Assembly (NCBI GenBank): GCA_030539415.1
Contig: JAUNSE010000127.1
Location: 1 to 6,031, forward strand
Source of the DNA: Desulfovibrionaceae bacterium
GTDB lineage: Bacteria; Desulfobacterota; Desulfovibrionia; Desulfovibrionales; Desulfovibrionaceae
Reading direction: 5' to 3'
DNA: 6,031 bases
How positions within the stretch are numbered: position 1 is the stretch's first letter; every line of letters starts with the position of its first letter. Both the position numbers and the translations under genes were made by a program. Below are positions 1-6,031 of the stretch, in pieces. Under the pieces are notes generated by a model that saw nothing but the letters and a program-made list of their open reading frames with translations, made no database searches and was not told the origin of the DNA.

Positions 1-1054
1 GATACTGTACAAGGTCGTCGACAAGGGCAGCGACAGGGCCCGCGCACTGCTGGGCCGGGAGCTGTGCGACAGGGCCGGCGGCGATGATGCGGCCTTCGCC
101 GAAGGATTTGTCCTCGTCGCACAGGCCCTTTGCACCGACACCGCCTTCGAGACGGCCGCCGACTGCCTCTGGCGGATCTGCCTGCCCGTCAGGGGAAGGA
201 TCGATCGCGCTCACCCGAAGGCGGTCGCCCTGCTGGAACTGGTCGCGCAGCGCTCGCCGCTTGCGCGCGCCCGCCTGGCCCTGCTCAATCTGAGCGGACG
301 GGATACCCGGCCGAAGCACGCGGCAAAGGCTCTGAAGACGCTCGAGACGCTCATGCGCGAGCGCTGTCCGGAGGCCTGCGGCGCCCTGGCGGACATATAC
401 TTGTACGGCCTGCACGGCATTGCGGCCAACTGGCAGAAAGGCCTGGCCTGCGCCCTTGCGGGCTGGGATCTGCACGATCAGCGCTCCATGGCCCTGCTTG
501 TCCTGAACCGCCTGGGGGAGACGGACCTCCCCCCGGCCGACAGCAACCCCGTCACCATGGACGCCCTCCCGGAACTGGTCGACTTTCTGAACGCGCGCGG
601 CGAGCCGCTGATCGGCGCGATGCAGACCGCCCTCCAGATGACTCCGCTTCCCGGGCAGAACCGGACGGCCAATCCGGAAAAGGCCGGCAGGACCTTCGGC
701 TGGCTGCTGCGCAAGGGGATTGAGGAGATGGATCTGTCCCTGCTCCGCCTCCTCGCCCGGCTCGCAGCCCGGCTCCCTCAGGGTGAGGCCGCCGACACCG
801 CCGCGCGCGGCGCGGCCCACCTTCTGCCCTGCGTGCGCATGGAGACGCGGGACGACCTTGCCGCCTTCGCTGCCCGGGCCGCGGCCGACCCCCTGGCTGC
901 GCTGCGCGAGCTTGGCGGCGAAAGCCCGGCCGTCCGCGCCCCGGTCAGAACGGACAAAGGCGCGGAGCGGACCGCACAAAAAGACGCCGAGGAGAAGCGG
1001 AAGGCCCGGAAAAAGGAGCGCCAGCGCAGGAAGCAGGGCCGCTCGAAGAAATGA
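1..1054 (+). CDS. Sel1-like repeat family protein, C-terminal part (5' end outside window)
   Basis: The frame is open from the left edge (first full codon at base 2) to the TGA at 1052-1054, giving 350 residues with no start in the window that fits the family. It aligns in order with the C-terminal halves of the two full-length paralogs downstream. The shared landmarks are an L-W-x-I-C motif (G-W-x-M-C in the others), the block around residues 125-139 (E-A-C-G-A-L-A, then Y-G-L-H-G), and R161-S-M-A-L-L. A non-Sel1 C-terminal region then leads to a lysine/arginine-rich tail (residues 332-350, 13 of 19 basic). By alignment with the 637-639-residue members, about 270-290 residues are missing upstream. 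Sel1 repeats are known as helix-pair protein-binding scaffolds; the role of this one is unknown. No signal peptide can be judged because the N-terminus is absent. An ATG at 353 lies inside a conserved helix and is not a credible start. Confidence 0.9.
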   Translation, partial: ILYKVVDKGSDRARALLGRELCDRAGGDDAAFAEGFVLVAQALCTDTAFETAADCLWRICLPVRGRIDRAHPKAVALLELVAQRSPLARARLALLNLSGRDTRPKHAAKALKTLETLMRERCPEACGALADIYLYGLHGIAANWQKGLACALAGWDLHDQRSMALLVLNRLGETDLPPADSNPVTMDALPELVDFLNARGEPLIGAMQTALQMTPLPGQNRTANPEKAGRTFGWLLRKGIEEMDLSLLRLLARLAARLPQGEAADTAARGAAHLLPCVRMETRDDLAAFAARAAADPLAALRELGGESPAVRAPVRTDKGAERTAQKDAEEKRKARKKERQRRKQGRSKK

Positions 1055-1097
1055 CGTCCCTCCCCGGCTCCGTCCGCCGGACCGCGCCCGATGGAAT

Positions 1098-1127
1098 TTG
1101 ACCTGAGCGGCGCCCTTCGGATAGAAC
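1098..1127 (+). promoter_or_regulatory. candidate sigma70-type promoter for the downstream gene cluster
   Basis: TTGACC at 1098-1103 matches the -35 consensus at 5 of 6 positions. An 18-nt spacer separates it from TAGAAC at 1122-1127, which matches TATAAT at 4 of 6. It lies in the least GC-rich part of the largest gap in the window (1055-1234), about 107 nt before the ATG at 1235, so it would leave a leader of roughly 100 nt. It is the only promoter-like pair I noticed in the intergenic sequence. The -10 match is weak and high-GC genomes often use divergent promoters, so this is tentative. Confidence 0.35.
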
Positions 1128-1186
1128 TTCGCTTTTGCGGGTAATTTCTCTCCGCGCCATGTTTCACCCTCCGGCAGCGCCTCTTC

Positions 1187-1221
1187 ACGCCCCGCGCCGC
1201 CGGGCAAAAGGTTCGGGGCGT
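1187..1221 (+). repeat. inverted repeat just upstream of a ribosome binding site
   Basis: ACGCCCCG (1187-1194) and CGGGGCGT (1214-1221) are perfect reverse complements separated by 19 nt. The right arm ends 4 nt before the GGAG (1226-1229) that serves the ATG at 1235. An RNA hairpin here could affect translation of that gene, or it could be a weak operator. No T-tract follows, so it is not a typical intrinsic terminator. In DNA this GC-rich an 8-bp arm can occur by chance. Confidence 0.3.
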
Positions 1222-1234
1222 CACTGGAGCAGTC

Positions 1235-1681
1235 ATGACTGAAAGCGCGCACAGCAGCGCAATGGACGCGGCGGCAGCCGGACAGGGAGAGCCGGGTCTC
1301 TCCGACAAGCCTGCGCGCATGCCCCCTGCCGAATGGCTCGCGGTCTTTGGCGACGAGCGGGACAGGCAGGCCGAGACCCTGGCAGAGGCTCTGGAGAGCG
1401 GCAGCGCCGGCGACGCCTTCCCGCCGGCCTTCGCCAGGCTGACCAGGCTCGCCGAGGGCGGCTCGGCCTGGGCGGCCTGGCTTCTGGGCAGGAGACTGAC
1501 CCGCGACAGCCTGACCAGGGAGTGCGATGCCGCGGCGCCGCTGCTGTCTCAGGCCTGCGATGCCGGCATTGAGGAGGCCTGCAGGCTCCTCGACCGCATA
1601 GAGAGCGCCCTCGCCCGCGAGGGAGAGACCGCTTCCTTCGACGCGCCCCTGTCCGACGGCAGGGCGCGCCGCAGGCAGTAG
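1235..1681 (+). CDS. short Sel1-repeat mini-paralog (N-terminal module only)
   Basis: This 148-residue protein starts at an ATG preceded by GGAG (1226-1229, 5-nt spacer). It shares the family N-terminus: P-x-E-W34-L, an E-rich helix, then one Sel1 unit at about residues 74-118 containing G-S-A-W-A-A-W-L-L-G. The closest match is the next gene, with an identical 18-nt stretch at 1463-1480 and 1914-1931. It then stops about 500 residues short of the family length, after a short arginine tail (residues 143-147). Cys108 and Cys116 have the CX7C spacing seen in secreted Helicobacter cysteine-rich Sel1 proteins, but no signal peptide is present. Its first 12 bases from the C before the ATG (CATGACTGAAAG) are identical to those of the gene at 5604. 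The stop is 19 nt before the next ATG, so the two are probably co-translated. It may be a functional single-repeat partner or a remnant of an internally deleted full-length gene; the intact frame and ribosome site favour function. Confidence 0.8.
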   Translation: MTESAHSSAMDAAAAGQGEPGLSDKPARMPPAEWLAVFGDERDRQAETLAEALESGSAGDAFPPAFARLTRLAEGGSAWAAWLLGRRLTRDSLTRECDAAAPLLSQACDAGIEEACRLLDRIESALAREGETASFDAPLSDGRARRRQ

Positions 1682-1700
1682 CGGCGGCCGGAAGGACATC

Positions 1701-3620
1701 ATGCTGGGAAAACTTGTGAGAAAGCTTCTGGGCGTCCCTCCGGCCGGCTCCTTTCACGCGGGCCCGCCTTCCGAGGACGGGGCCGCCGAGGCCTGGCTGA
1801 AGAGCCGCGGCTCCGACGCGGACAGGGAGGCCCGGGCTCTCGAGAGCAGGCTGGCCGCCCCGGACACCCGCGCCTGGGCCCGCGCGAGGCTGCGCGAGCT
1901 TGGTGACGGCGGATCGGCCTGGGCGGCCTGGATCTCGGGCTCCATGCTGGCCCAGGAGGGACCGGATCAGGACCCTGCGGCCGCGCGGGTTCTGCTCGAT
2001 CGGGCCGCGGAAGCCGGCATAGGCGCGGCCTGCGCGCTCCGGGCCGATCTCTGCCGGCCGGAGACGGACGAGGAGCGCGCCGCGCTCGCAAGGCGCCTTC
2101 TTGCCGGCGCGCAGGCGGACTGGCCGGGCTGCGCCCTGCGCCTGGCAGGGCTCTGGCTCTCCTCGCGGGCGCGCCTCACGGCGGACGAGGCGGAAACGGT
2201 CGCCCGGACGCTCCTTGCGGCCGCGAAGCGCGGCAGCTGGGACGCCCTGGACCTGCTGCTGAGCGTCTGCCTCAGAAAGGCCGCCGCACCGCAGTTCGAC
2301 CTGCTGACGAAATACGCCACCACCCTGCTGCAGTACGCGGTCAATGACGGCTTTGTCCCGGCCCTGCTGCGCCTGGGCGTGCTGTGCGACACGGGCGCGC
2401 TTTCCGTGTCCGGGGCCTGGAGCGCCGAACAGCTGCTGGAGCGCGCCTGGAACGGGGGCTCGGCCGAGGCCGGCTGCCGCCTGGCCGAACTGCGCATGGA
2501 CCGGAGAGACGATCCGGGCCCGATACTGGAGCTTCTGCAGGCAAGCCTCGACAGGGGCTGCGCCAGAGCCGGGGCCCTGCTCGCCGTGGTGCTGTACGCC
2601 CTCGACGGCCCGCACGGAAATCATGAGGCGGCAGTCGGCCTCTGCCTGGAGGCCTGCCGCGCAGGCGAGGCCGAGCAGGCCGCCGAGACCGGCTGGGCCA
2701 TGTGCCGGACCTCGTCCGAGGCGGGTTCCGCGGCCGGCATCGCCTGCGGCATGCGCGTGCTGGAGGCCGCGCTGGAAGCGGACAGCGATGCGGCCCGCCT
2801 GTATCTGGCCCGTCTGGCCCTGCTGGGCCTGGACGGCGGCAGAAGAGGCGCCGACGGGGCGCTGGCCCTGCTGGAGGAGGCGAAGCGCCGCGGGGACGGC
2901 CGCGCCTGCGGGGAGCTTGCCTCCATCTTCCTGCTGGGCCTGCACGGGCTGGCAAAGGATCCGGAGCGGGGCGTCGTCGCGGCGCTGGCCGGACTGGATC
3001 TGGACAATTCCCGCTCCATGGCGCTGCTTCTGCTGATACGCGCCGGCGCCGTGGCGGGCCCTCCCGCGGCGGAACGGATCATTGCGGACAGGGAGGCCGG
3101 GCGCCTGGCCGACTACCTGCTGCGCAGCGGAGAGCCGCTTTTCAGCACGCACGCGCTTCTCTCCCGCATCGCCTCCCCGGACGGGAAGAGGGACGATCCG
3201 GCCGAGGACGGGCGCACTCTCGCGCAGGCCTTCACGCTCGCCCTGCAGCACCGGGAGATGGCCGTCATCCGCCTCGTCGCGGACATGGCGGGAAAGCCGG
3301 CGGCCGGGACCGGGGACGCGCCCGGCGGCTGGCAGCGTGCCGTCGAAGCCTTCTCCGGCGAGTTCGGCGTGCGCATCGCGGACCGCGAGGGGCTTGCCGG
3401 CCTGGCGGCCATGGCCGCGGAACGGCCGGGCGACGCGCTGCCCAGGCTCCGGCCCGGTGACGGCACGGACGACGATGAGGATGAGGATGACGAAGGGGAC
3501 GGCATGCTCGCGCCGATCGTTCTGACAGGCGCCTCCGCGTCCCGCGCGGGCACCTCGGACAGAAAGAGGGGAAACGACAGACGAAGGGCGGAGCGCCGCA
3601 GGGCCCGCCGCAGGAAATAG
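1701..3620 (+). CDS. Sel1-like repeat family protein, full length (639 aa)
   Basis: The start is supported by GGAAGG/AAGGA (1690-1696) and by the family Trp falling at residue 32. Residues 30-68 form a charged helical lead-in. A clear Sel1 unit spans about 69-113 (D-G-G-S-A-W-A-A-W, then A-A-E-A-G-I-G-A-A-C). Degenerate alanine/leucine repeats follow, with recognisable units near 245-265, 283-325 and 355-430. G-W-A-M-C lies at 331-335, A-C-G-E-L-A at 402-407, G-L-H-G at 413-416 and R438-S-M-A-L-L-L-L. The region from about 445 to 585 matches the paralogs but does not look like Sel1. The C-terminus is unusual: nine consecutive acidic residues (590-598) precede an arginine-rich tail (621-639, 13 of 19 basic). 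No signal peptide, membrane segment or catalytic motif is evident. It is probably a cytoplasmic protein-binding scaffold of unknown partner. It is flanked by paralogs at 19 nt upstream and 73 nt downstream. Confidence 0.93.
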   Translation: MLGKLVRKLLGVPPAGSFHAGPPSEDGAAEAWLKSRGSDADREARALESRLAAPDTRAWARARLRELGDGGSAWAAWISGSMLAQEGPDQDPAAARVLLDRAAEAGIGAACALRADLCRPETDEERAALARRLLAGAQADWPGCALRLAGLWLSSRARLTADEAETVARTLLAAAKRGSWDALDLLLSVCLRKAAAPQFDLLTKYATTLLQYAVNDGFVPALLRLGVLCDTGALSVSGAWSAEQLLERAWNGGSAEAGCRLAELRMDRRDDPGPILELLQASLDRGCARAGALLAVVLYALDGPHGNHEAAVGLCLEACRAGEAEQAAETGWAMCRTSSEAGSAAGIACGMRVLEAALEADSDAARLYLARLALLGLDGGRRGADGALALLEEAKRRGDGRACGELASIFLLGLHGLAKDPERGVVAALAGLDLDNSRSMALLLLIRAGAVAGPPAAERIIADREAGRLADYLLRSGEPLFSTHALLSRIASPDGKRDDPAEDGRTLAQAFTLALQHREMAVIRLVADMAGKPAAGTGDAPGGWQRAVEAFSGEFGVRIADREGLAGLAAMAAERPGDALPRLRPGDGTDDDEDEDDEGDGMLAPIVLTGASASRAGTSDRKRGNDRRRAERRRARRRK

Positions 3621-3660
3621 CGGAGCGCCGGCAGGAGCTCACGAACACGAAGCACGCATG

Positions 3661-3678
3661 CGCGGCGGACAGGCCGCG
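3661..3678 (+). repeat. small inverted repeat upstream of the 3694 start
   Basis: CGCGGC (3661-3666) and GCCGCG (3673-3678) can pair around a 6-nt loop within the 73-nt gap after the stop at 3620. The stem ends 5 nt before the AGGAG of the next gene. No T-run follows, so it is not a convincing terminator. It could tune translation initiation or be chance in GC-rich sequence. Confidence 0.2.
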
Positions 3679-3683
3679 GCGAG

Positions 3684-3688
3684 AGGAG
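3684..3688 (+). promoter_or_regulatory. ribosome binding site that decides the 3694 start
   Basis: AGGAG sits 5 nt before the ATG at 3694. An in-frame ATG at 3658 has no well-spaced Shine-Dalgarno site; the nearest AGGAG is more than 20 nt away. It would also add 12 residues with no counterpart in the paralogs. With the 3694 start the family Trp falls at residue 31, exactly as in the gene starting at 5604. Confidence 0.75.
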
Positions 3689-3693
3689 AGACA

Positions 3694-5607
3694 ATGCCCC
3701 CATTCTTCCCCGGCGGCGAGCGGACGTTTCCGCAGATTCGCGCCTTCAACGAACATCTGGTGCCGGCCGACAGCTGCACGGTCTGGCTCGCGCAGCGCAG
3801 CCGCCGCAAAAAGGAGCAGGAGGCCGCGGCCCTGGAGCGGCAGATGCGGCGCCCCGAGAACTTCGAGGCCGCCTGCGCGAGGCTCGTCGAACTGGAGAGG
3901 GCCGGCTGCGAGTACGCGGCCTGGCTGCTCGGCGACAGGCTCTCCAGAGGCGACGGCCTGGCAAAGGACGCGAAGACCGCGCGCAGGATGCTGAAAAAGG
4001 CCGCCAAAGGCGGCATCGGCGCCGCCTGCTGGGGGCTGCACTGTCTGGATCCCAAAGCCGCTGACGATGCCGAATGGCTCCTCGCCGGCATGCGCGCGGG
4101 CTCGGCCCGCTGCGCCAGGGCTCTGGCCGAAGAGTGGGCGGCCAACCGCGTCCGCCTGAATGACGAGGACGCCGCGGCGCTCGAGGCGCTGCTCCTTGAT
4201 GCCGCGGAACAGGGCAGCTGGCCCTGTCTCGAGGCGCTGCTGGACATCATCGACACGCGCAGGGAGCTTTCGCTGCATGCCGACACGCGCACCAGGGCCG
4301 CCAAGATGCTCATGGAGGCCGGGCTCAGCTTCATCGCCCCGGCCGTCACCCGCCTCGGCAGGGAATACACGCGCTCCCACCTGCTCAATCCGAATGACGA
4401 GGGGGCCGACACATCGCTTGCGGCCGCCTGCGACCTCGGCTCGCTCGAGGCGGCCTGCCTCCTGGCCGAGCGGGCGCTGCTGAACAACGAGTCGGACAGG
4501 GCCATCCGTCTGCTGAAGCCGGGCTGCGCCAAAAAGGACAGCTGCTCCATCCTGCAGTTCGGCCAGGCTCTGTACAGGCACGCCGCGGACAGGGGGACAG
4601 CCGGCGAGGCCCTGCAGATGATGGTCGAGGCGGCCCGGAGGGGCGCCGACACCGATGCCGCGAGAATCGGCTGGTCCATGTGCCTCGCCCCGAACGCCGA
4701 AAGGCTCGGCATGGTCGCGGACGGCCTGACGCTGGTGCGCGCCGCGGCCGAAGCGGGCGGCACGGAGGCTCTCGCAAGGCTGGCCCATCTGCGCCTGCTG
4801 GACCTGACTGGCGAAGAGGACAGCGTGAGGAAGGGCATCGGGCTTCTGGAATCCATGCTGGAACGCCATGACGGCAGGGCCTGCGGCATGCTGGCCGAAG
4901 CGCATCTCTTCGGCCTGTACGGCCTGCCGCAGGACACGGCCAGAGGCTTCGCCCTGGCCCGCGAGGGCTTTTTCAAGAACGACCGCCGCTCCATGACCCT
5001 GCTCGCCCTGAACTGCCGCGGCGTGCTGAAGGGAGAGGTCGAGGGCGGCAATCCGGTCACCGCGGAGGAGCGGCGCAGGACCATAGTCTTCCTGCTCCAT
5101 CAGGACGATGCCCTGATGCATGTCGACAACGGTCTTCTGCAGCTCAGAGCCCCGGCGCCGGAGGCGGACGTCAGGGAGTCGAACGCCGCCGCGGGCCAGA
5201 TGCTCGCGGAGCGCCTCCACAATGCCGTCATGGAGCGGGACATGGCCGTGCTGCACTGGATTGCCGCGGGCTTCTCGGCCCTCGGGGAAAACGAACGCAC
5301 CAGGACGGCGGCAGCGGCCTTTGCCAAAAATCTCGGGCTTGCGAAGCTCGGCATCAGGAACGCCAGCACCTGGCCCGCCGCAGCCGCGTTCGCGGCCGCG
5401 GCCGAAGCCTCGCCCCTCGCGACGCAGGAGCTGCTCCTGCACGGCATCGGCGGCCGGCCCATGCCGACCTACGAGCAGAGGCAGGCCCTCCTGAAGTCGG
5501 GCGGCGCGGTCTGCCGGGATTTCACGCCCGGCGCGCCTTCGGGTGCGGGGCGCAGGCGCAGAGACAGGAAGCGCGGCGGGCGGCGCGGCGAGGGAGAAAG
5601 GACATGA
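3694..5607 (+). CDS. Sel1-like repeat family protein, full length (637 aa)
   Basis: The start at 3694 is chosen over 3658 because of the AGGAG at 3684-3688 and exact register with the next paralog. The lead-in carries C28-T-V-W31-L and a basic patch (residues 35-40). A well-formed Sel1 unit spans about 69-113 (Y-A-A-W-L-L-G-D-R-L, G-L-A-K-D, K-A-A-K-G-G-I-G-A-A-C-W). Weaker units lie near 243-260, 281-325 and 350-440, including G-W-S-M-C (326-330), A-C-G-M-L-A (396-401), G-L-Y-G (407-410) and R432-S-M-T-L-L. The C-terminal region (about 440-585) is conserved in position with the paralogs but is not Sel1-like. An arginine-rich stretch (620-631, 9 of 12 basic) ends the protein. Cysteines are frequent, and no signal peptide or membrane helix is seen, which fits a reducing cytoplasm. 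It is probably a scaffold of unknown partner. Its stop overlaps the next start by 4 nt (ATGA), indicating translational coupling. Confidence 0.93.
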   Translation: MPPFFPGGERTFPQIRAFNEHLVPADSCTVWLAQRSRRKKEQEAAALERQMRRPENFEAACARLVELERAGCEYAAWLLGDRLSRGDGLAKDAKTARRMLKKAAKGGIGAACWGLHCLDPKAADDAEWLLAGMRAGSARCARALAEEWAANRVRLNDEDAAALEALLLDAAEQGSWPCLEALLDIIDTRRELSLHADTRTRAAKMLMEAGLSFIAPAVTRLGREYTRSHLLNPNDEGADTSLAAACDLGSLEAACLLAERALLNNESDRAIRLLKPGCAKKDSCSILQFGQALYRHAADRGTAGEALQMMVEAARRGADTDAARIGWSMCLAPNAERLGMVADGLTLVRAAAEAGGTEALARLAHLRLLDLTGEEDSVRKGIGLLESMLERHDGRACGMLAEAHLFGLYGLPQDTARGFALAREGFFKNDRRSMTLLALNCRGVLKGEVEGGNPVTAEERRRTIVFLLHQDDALMHVDNGLLQLRAPAPEADVRESNAAAGQMLAERLHNAVMERDMAVLHWIAAGFSALGENERTRTAAAAFAKNLGLAKLGIRNASTWPAAAAFAAAAEASPLATQELLLHGIGGRPMPTYEQRQALLKSGGAVCRDFTPGAPSGAGRRRRDRKRGGRRGEGERT

Positions 5608-6031
5608 CTGAAAGGAAAGACGCCTTTGCCGGATTCGTCGGCGAAAAATTCAGCTTTTCCCCGGACTGGATTCCGGCCGAGGACTGCTCGGCGTGGCTGA
5701 AGACCCGCAGGGGCAGGAAGCGCGACAGCGAGGCCGCCTCCCTGGAGGAGGATCTGGCAAGACCCGAAGCCTTCGGGGCTGCCTGCGCTAGGCTCCGCCA
5801 GCTGGCAAAGGCCGGCTCGGGGTACGCCTCCTGGCTGCTCGGCGACAGGCTGGCGAGAGGCGAGGGGCTGGAAAAGGACGAGGAGGCCGCGCGGCCGCTG
5901 CTGGAAAAGGCGGCCGCGGCCGGCATCGGCCCGGCCTGCTGGCGCCTCAACTGCCTTGACGGCGATGAGGCCGCGGACTCGGATCTTCTCCGCAGGGGCC
6001 TTGCCGCGGGCTCGATCCGCTGCGCCAGGGC
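5604..6031 (+). CDS. Sel1-like repeat family protein, N-terminal part (3' end outside window)
   Basis: The ATG at 5604 overlaps the preceding TGA (5605-5607) as ATGA. AGGGAG at 5591-5596 gives a 7-nt spacer. The frame stays open for 142 codons to the right edge. The product aligns without any gap to the first 142 residues of the preceding gene: 70 of 142 identical by hand count, and 44 of 70 over residues 51-120. Shared landmarks include P24-A, C28, W31-L, the basic patch at 33-40, and the Sel1 unit at about 69-113 with Y-A-S-W-L-L-G-D-R-L and A-A-G-I-G-P-A-C-W. No signal peptide is visible. Full length is expected to be near 640 residues, so about 500 residues lie beyond the window. It is a coupled paralog of the preceding gene, probably produced in similar amounts; its function is unknown. 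Confidence 0.9.
   Translation, partial: MTERKDAFAGFVGEKFSFSPDWIPAEDCSAWLKTRRGRKRDSEAASLEEDLARPEAFGAACARLRQLAKAGSGYASWLLGDRLARGEGLEKDEEAARPLLEKAAAAGIGPACWRLNCLDGDEAADSDLLRRGLAAGSIRCAR

Noticed and set aside
1064..1080. Terminator after the first gene (CCGGC/GCCGG, 7-nt loop)
   Set aside because: The stem is only 5 bp and no T-tract follows, so it does not meet intrinsic terminator criteria.
1051..1101. 16-codon frame starting at the ATGA overlapping the stop of the first gene
   Set aside because: It resembles the ATGA coupling at 5604 and begins M-T, but has only a weak purine-rich site upstream and no similarity beyond that. It could be a remnant of a lost coupled gene, but this cannot be supported.
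1091..1144. 17-codon frame in the intergenic gap as a possible leader peptide
   Set aside because: It has no Shine-Dalgarno site, lies over the candidate promoter, and has no run of regulatory codons.
1235..1681. Secreted disulfide-bonded Hcp-type (Helicobacter cysteine-rich) protein
   Set aside because: The CX7C spacing occurs once, but there is no signal peptide and the full-length paralogs lack regular cysteine pairs at this spacing.
1233..3251. Long antisense open frame (672 codons)
   Set aside because: It has the same GC-driven cause and a similar Arg/Gly/Pro/Gln-rich composition, and it covers two + strand genes supported by homology, ribosome sites and a shared start register.
3658..3693. 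Upstream start at 3658 for the 637-residue protein
   Set aside because: It lacks a properly spaced ribosome site, adds residues not shared by paralogs, and breaks the exact start-to-start register with the gene at 5604.
3265..5442. Long antisense open frame (725 codons) opposite the two full-length genes
   Set aside because: High GC removes stops from the antisense strand. The predicted product is low-complexity Gly/Ala/Arg/Pro-rich, spans the junction between two genes, and the + strand encodes clear paralogs here.

Overview
The window is high-GC bacterial DNA (roughly 70% GC by eye). It is almost fully coding on the + strand: genes are tightly packed, start at ATG with good Shine-Dalgarno sites, and use AGG as well as CGC for arginine. 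Nothing diagnostic of a lineage is present. Sel1-repeat gene families are common in Gram-negative bacteria, especially Proteobacteria, but I would not place the organism further.

Layout: all five genes belong to one paralogous family of Sel1-like (TPR-like) repeat proteins, arranged head to tail. (1) 1-1054 is the C-terminal ~350 residues of a member that begins before the window. (2) A 180-nt gap follows, holding the only plausible promoter (1098-1127) and a small inverted repeat next to the next ribosome binding site. (3) 1235-1681 is a 148-residue mini-paralog that keeps only the family N-terminus, one Sel1 unit and a short arginine-rich tail. (4) 1701-3620 (639 aa) and (5) 3694-5607 (637 aa) are full-length members. 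(6) 5604-6031 is the N-terminus of another member, coupled to the previous gene by an ATGA overlap and cut by the window edge. No tRNA, rRNA, insertion sequence, CRISPR array or clear terminator was seen, and no gap exceeds 180 nt.

Shared architecture: a ~65-residue N-terminal segment with a Trp at residue 31-34, a well-formed Sel1 unit at about residues 70-113, degenerate helical repeats through the middle, a second conserved block ending in an R-S-M-x-L-L motif, a ~150-200-residue C-terminal region that does not look like Sel1, and a strongly basic C-terminus. No member has a signal peptide or membrane segment, so they are probably cytoplasmic. Sel1 repeats generally act as protein-binding scaffolds. 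No enzymatic motif is visible and the specific function is unknown. The close spacing from 1235 onward suggests one transcript producing several divergent scaffolds. The cluster looks like a lineage-specific expansion by tandem duplication and is the main point of interest.
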